Shown piece after piece: positions 63,076 through 64,000 of a DNA stretch of 64,000 nucleotides. The notes beneath the pieces are model-generated. The model made no database searches and had not been told where the DNA came from. It saw nothing but the letters and a program-made list of their open reading frames with translations. The stretch covers positions 1-64,000 of the forward strand of contig JACOUB010000032.1 in the NCBI GenBank assembly GCA_016178015.1, written 5' to 3'. Source of the DNA: Methylocystis sp. (lineage in GTDB: Bacteria > Pseudomonadota > Alphaproteobacteria > Rhizobiales > Beijerinckiaceae). A program made the position numbers and the translations under genes. How positions within the stretch are numbered: position 1 is the stretch's first letter; every line of letters starts with the position of its first letter.

Positions 63076-63193
63076 CAGTCATCCCCCGTCGTCGGGAACT
63101 TGGCGAGCGACGGCGAGTTATTCTCAGGAAATGCAATCTCGTCCACGTGACGTTGGATGTGGCGTTTTTTAGGGTTCTTACAGGGAGGTCATC

Positions 63194-63550
63194 ATGGGCA
63201 ATCCATTCGTGCACGTCGAGCTCAACACGACAGACGTGGAGAAGGCCAAGGCCTTTTACGGACAGCTGTTCGATTGGAAGCTCGAGGACGCGTTCGAGGG
63301 CGTTTACACCATGATCCGGGTCGGCGAGGGGACCGGGGGCGGTCTGATGAAGCACCCGATGCCGGGCGCGCCTTCGACATGGCTGGCCTATGTGCATGTT
63401 GACGACCTCGCGGCGGCGACCGCCAAAGCCAAGTCGCTCGGGGCGAGCATAATCAAGGATAAGACAGACGTGCCGAATTACGGGTCGTTCAGCATCATCA
63501 TGGACCCGACCGGCGCCGTTCTCGGTCTGTGGGCGCCCAAGAAAGCTTGA
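63194..63550 (+). CDS. VOC family (glyoxalase-like) protein
   Basis: This 118-residue single vicinal-oxygen-chelate domain has FVHVELNTTDVEKAKAFYGQ, WLAYVHVDDLAAATAKAKSL and FSIIMDPTGAVLGLW. Metal ligands may be His5 and a late glutamate, but the usual C-terminal Glu is not obvious. GGGAGG lies five bases before the ATG. Substrate unknown. It is convergent with phhA. Confidence 0.82.
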   Translation: MGNPFVHVELNTTDVEKAKAFYGQLFDWKLEDAFEGVYTMIRVGEGTGGGLMKHPMPGAPSTWLAYVHVDDLAAATAKAKSLGASIIKDKTDVPNYGSFSIIMDPTGAVLGLWAPKKA

Positions 63551-63561
63551 CAGGGTTCCGT

Positions 63562-64000
63562 TCACTCCCACGGCGCCTGCGCCTTGCCCTTGGCGCGGAA
63601 GTAATGGAAATCGCCTTTCGTGACGATCCGGTCGCTTGGCGCGAGCTCGTGGGCCTCGATGTCCGCCGCCGACCGCAGGCGATCGTAAAGCGGTCCGAAG
63701 TCCTCGTAACAATCGTGAAGGAGGCGCTCAAAGCTCTCGATGACGAAATAGGTCTGCTGGAAGTCGTTGATGATGTATTTCGTGCGCATGACCCGCTCGA
63801 GGTCGAAGGCGACCCGGTTCGGGGACGTATCCTCGAGCGAAAAAACGGTCTCGGCCGGCGACGACATGATGCCGGCGCCGAAGATGCGCAAGCCCCGCGG
63901 CGTCGCCATCAAGCCGAACTCGACGGTGTACCAATAGAGGCGGGCGAGGTTGGGCAGTTGCCCTCGCTCGAGCGCCCTGCGGCCGCCCTTGCCGTAAGCC
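63562..64000 (-). CDS. phhA: Phenylalanine-4-hydroxylase, C-terminal part (5' end outside window)
   Basis: The minus-strand frame is open to the window edge. It reads LPNLARLYWYTVEFGLM (with the iron-ligand glutamate) and GLRIFGAGIMSSPAETVFSL. The C-terminal part, with FDLERVMRTKYIINDFQQTY, is typical of aromatic amino acid hydroxylases. It converts phenylalanine to tyrosine with tetrahydropterin and feeds the hppD-hmgA-maiA-fahA route next door. About 145 residues are visible. Confidence 0.93.
   Translation of the reverse strand, partial: AYGKGGRRALERGQLPNLARLYWYTVEFGLMATPRGLRIFGAGIMSSPAETVFSLEDTSPNRVAFDLERVMRTKYIINDFQQTYFVIESFERLLHDCYEDFGPLYDRLRSAADIEAHELAPSDRIVTKGDFHYFRAKGKAQAPWE

Overview
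The window is one contiguous, gene-dense, GC-rich stretch of an alphaproteobacterial chromosome, most likely from the order Hyphomicrobiales (Rhizobiales). The evidence is the ctrA/chpT cell-cycle pair, the F1-ATPase zeta (inhibitor) subunit, a DUF1134/EipA-like protein, a DUF3775 protein, a coxMNOP-type alternative oxidase, the dnaX-ybaB-recR order with a small SRP RNA upstream, and several palindromic intergenic repeat families of the kind common in that order. A methylotroph-related Beijerinckiaceae/Methylocystaceae background fits the gene content, but nothing here proves the genus.

Region 1 (1-17.4 kb) is an amino-acid catabolism block. It opens with the C-terminal part of a glutamate-type dehydrogenase. 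A minus-strand leucine/valine degradation set follows: liuA-liuB-liuC-liuD-liuE (isovaleryl-CoA to acetoacetate), then a 3-hydroxyisobutyryl-CoA hydrolase and an acetoacetyl-CoA thiolase. Next is an arginase-rocD-putA set that takes arginine and proline to glutamate. A divergent acetoacetyl-CoA synthetase completes the block. Acetoacetate made by liuE, and by fumarylacetoacetase at the far end of the window, can be activated by the synthetase and split by the thiolase.

Region 2 (17.4-25.1 kb) is a six-subunit membrane complex of the hydrogenase-4 / complex I superfamily (hyfB, C, E, F, G, I-like), led by a small XRE-type regulator. Its large subunit has lost the nickel-iron cysteine ligands, while its small subunit keeps all four cluster cysteines. 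It therefore looks like an energy-converting-hydrogenase-related (Ehr-type) complex of unknown substrate, and it is the most interesting system in the window.

Region 3 (25.2-36.7 kb) holds leuD, DUF3775, nicotinamidase, a COG2187 kinase-like protein, a divergent polysaccharide deacetylase / GH25 lysozyme pair, a membrane coiled-coil protein, a Kir-type potassium channel, an EipA-like envelope protein, cysQ, and the cell-cycle genes chpT, a single-domain receiver and ctrA.

Region 4 (37.2-51.8 kb) is housekeeping: rpmH-rnpA-yidC-engB, argB, a zincin-like protease, leuC, fabD, a SnoaL-like protein, recR-ybaB-dnaX with the SRP RNA, purC, the ATPase zeta subunit, xerC and a 44-residue secreted peptide.

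Region 5 (52.1-57.2 kb) is an alternative aa3-type cytochrome c oxidase operon with two subunit III genes and a subunit IV, preceded by an SPW-repeat membrane protein. Region 6 (57.3-64 kb) is phenylalanine/tyrosine degradation (maiA, hppD, hmgA, fahA and a partial phhA). The 3' end of fahA is duplicated twice downstream, and the copies bracket one intact and one decayed DUF433/DUF5615 toxin-antitoxin module. No tRNA, CRISPR array, insertion sequence or prophage was seen.
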